Source of the DNA: Telmatospirillum sp.
GTDB lineage: Bacteria; Pseudomonadota; Alphaproteobacteria; Rhodospirillales; Magnetospirillaceae
Length of the DNA: 64,000 bases
NCBI GenBank assembly: GCA_009712185.1
Contig: WASQ01000054.1
Span: 38,010-102,009 of the forward strand
Reading direction: 5' to 3'
The notes under the pieces are model-generated. The model worked only from the letters and a program-made list of their open reading frames with translations, searched no databases and was not told where the DNA came from. Every line of letters begins with the position of its first letter. Within the stretch, counting starts at the first letter, position 1. A program made the translations under genes and the position numbers. Positions 62,838 to 64,000 of the stretch are shown piece after piece.

Positions 62838-63572
62838 ATGAACCATGACAAGGGCAGGAATGGGGGGGGGGAGATCGTGCGAACATCCCGACAAATTCTT
62901 CATGATGAAAACGTCATGATCGTCGATCATTTTCTTCCGGCCGGAGATCATCTTCGGCTGTGGGAGTTCTTCCAGAAACAGCAATTCCGTTTTGTCAATT
63001 CCGACAAATGGATCAAGGCATTCCGTGTTCAGGACGGACATCCCCTGCGAGGTCCGACGTTCCGGCTGGGCGAGCCGCCACCACGGGATGGCGGAATGCA
63101 ATTAATTTACTATCCGACAGAAACAATTATCGACAGTTTCATCGATTCACTCTCCAGCGCTGAACTGGATATTCCGGGTTTTTTAAAATGCGTGGAGACA
63201 TTCAAAGTGATGTCCACGCTCTATGCCTATCCGACAGGAACCGCTCTGTCCTGGCATAAGGATGCGGTCTACAAAGGCGCATTTATTTATTATGTTCACC
63301 CTTATTGGGGGGCGACATGGGGTGGTGAACTGCTGGTCGCCAGTCCGGACGACAACGAACGGGCGACCGACCAGACTCAGGCGGTCTCCACTCCGGCCTT
63401 TGATGCGCGGGAGGAATCGGCATTCCTGATGGACACCGGAAAGGGCCGTTATTACATGCCCAAGCCCAACCGGCTGATCGTTATCCGGCCGGGAGTGAAC
63501 CATATGGTGAAGAAGGTCGAACCAAACGCGGGCGAAAATCTGAGATGCAGTATTTCGGGCTTCTTCGAGTGA
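62838..63572 (+). CDS. Fe(II)/2-oxoglutarate-dependent oxygenase
   Basis: A 244-residue double-stranded beta-helix oxygenase. The iron triad is His140 and Asp142 in ALSWHKDAVYKGAFIYYV and His222 in RPGVNHMVKKVEP; Arg236 in ENLRCSISGFF is placed to bind 2-oxoglutarate. The region WGGELLVASPDD is typical of prolyl-4-hydroxylase-like proteins. It lies 220 bp after the second diiron gene on the same strand. Start is uncertain: ATG 62838, or GTG 62877 just after a G-rich ribosome-like site. A run of ten G at 62862-62871 falls inside the first possibility and in the leader of the second. Likely role: hydroxylation of the cluster's peptide. Confidence 0.8.
   Translation: MNHDKGRNGGGEIVRTSRQILHDENVMIVDHFLPAGDHLRLWEFFQKQQFRFVNSDKWIKAFRVQDGHPLRGPTFRLGEPPPRDGGMQLIYYPTETIIDSFIDSLSSAELDIPGFLKCVETFKVMSTLYAYPTGTALSWHKDAVYKGAFIYYVHPYWGATWGGELLVASPDDNERATDQTQAVSTPAFDAREESAFLMDTGKGRYYMPKPNRLIVIRPGVNHMVKKVEPNAGENLRCSISGFFE
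62862..62871 (+). repeat. 10-G homopolymer near the oxygenase start
   Basis: Ten consecutive G. With start ATG 62838 it lies at codons 9-11 and a one-base slip would shift the frame; with GTG 62877 it forms part of the ribosome binding site. Such tracts are candidates for phase variation. Confidence 0.6.
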
Positions 63573-63689
63573 GCCACGGCGGCATCCGGCAAGTACGGTA
63601 CGGAATGACGGAGGCGGGAGCAGGGGTGCCGGACGGGCCCGCGAACCGCCGTCAATCGCGATGTCAGGCATGATGTCCGGGACAGAAAC

Positions 63690-64000
63690 GTGACCGTTTC
63701 GCGACCGCTCCGTTCCCGCCATCTCCGCCTGTTTTGTGCCGCCGCGGTGCTTCTGTTCCATGGGCTGGCCCTGGCGGTGTGGCCACGCGTCGATCACGGA
63801 CGCACCACCGTCGCGCGACCGGCCCCGGCGATGACCTTTGCCCTGATCCTGCCCGCGCGGCCACCCCGGATGGAACCGCCCCCGAACGCCGAGGCCGGCC
63901 GTCTTGCCGGGCCGGACCGCCCGCCGCCCGTTGCCGACCGGCGCCGACCTGTCCGGCTGATTTTGACGCCCCGCCCCGCCCTCCCGCCGGCTCCCGGGAT
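63690..64000 (+). CDS. TonB-like protein, N-terminal part
   Basis: An open frame from GTG 63690 runs off the window edge. The visible 103 residues start with a basic segment, then one hydrophobic helix (LFCAAAVLLFHGLALAVW), then a Pro/Arg-rich region (PPRMEPPPNAEAGRLAGPDR, further PPP runs). This is the layout of TonB-type energy transducers: a membrane anchor followed by a Pro-rich periplasm-spanning segment. The C-terminal TonB domain would lie outside the window, so the call is tentative. If correct, it may energise uptake at the outer membrane; a link to the peptide cluster is not shown. Confidence 0.5.
   Translation, partial: MTVSRPLRSRHLRLFCAAAVLLFHGLALAVWPRVDHGRTTVARPAPAMTFALILPARPPRMEPPPNAEAGRLAGPDRPPPVADRRRPVRLILTPRPALPPAPG

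Overview
The window is GC-rich bacterial DNA with the gene content of an alphaproteobacterium, most likely in or near the Rhodospirillales. The evidence is the mix of XerD, GluQ-RS, Coq7, ergothioneine EgtB/EgtD, a FixK/FNR-type box near a cytochrome bd operon, and several TRAP- and GlpT-linked sensory systems. No rRNA, CRISPR array or complete insertion sequence is visible. The only RNA gene seen is a tRNA-Leu(CAA).

Layout. Positions 1-6.6 kb are housekeeping: the tail of an unknown gene, xerD, a small secreted protein behind a 29-bp palindrome, gluQ, an esterase, an HNH nuclease, coq7, dsbB and a yqaA-like membrane protein. From 6.8 to 9.9 kb, directly downstream of tRNA-Leu, lies a decayed accessory patch: a nonsense-interrupted glucosaminidase, a secreted partner gene, an internally deleted second copy of that partner, a multiply frameshifted gene next to an intact XRE regulator, and hairpin-rich repeats. 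From 9.9 to 33.8 kb come egtBD, rubrerythrin, a chemoreceptor, a DMT exporter, an acyl-CoA ligase, a three-gene sensory operon (DctP-like receptor, histidine kinase, EAL response regulator), DNA and RNA modification genes, and a cyd oxidase locus (cydP-like, cydA, cydB, cydX) downstream of a perfect FNR-type box. At 34.1-35.6 kb a pesticin-like muramidase overlaps by 4 bp a secreted protein, as in an effector/immunity pair.

From 38.0 to 48.0 kb is an unusual accessory locus. A two-gene cassette (protein A of unknown family, and protein B with the look of an aerolysin-type beta pore-former) occurs twice in tandem. Each cassette has the same promoter plus inverted-repeat arrangement, and the first A gene is frameshifted. 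The cassettes run into a 1962-residue iterative polyketide synthase with the KS-AT-ACP-KR-DH-PPTase-like order of enediyne-type synthases, but with no enediyne accessory genes beside it. From 48.1 to 53.8 kb is a glycerol-3-phosphate module: GlpQ, GlpT, and a kinase/regulator pair with its own periplasmic binding protein. At 54.5-57.2 kb a permease and an amidohydrolase form a catabolic pair.

The best candidate for an undescribed system is 57.4-63.6 kb, a compact RiPP-like cluster. It holds a radical SAM/SPASM enzyme, a 26-residue peptide ending in WQWGWPF, two distantly related AurF-like ferritin-fold diiron proteins on either side of an ABC exporter, and an Fe(II)/2-oxoglutarate oxygenase whose 5' end carries a 10-G tract. 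The arrangement suggests a ribosomal peptide with an alternating-tryptophan core that is cross-linked, further oxidised and exported. The window ends inside a probable TonB-like gene.
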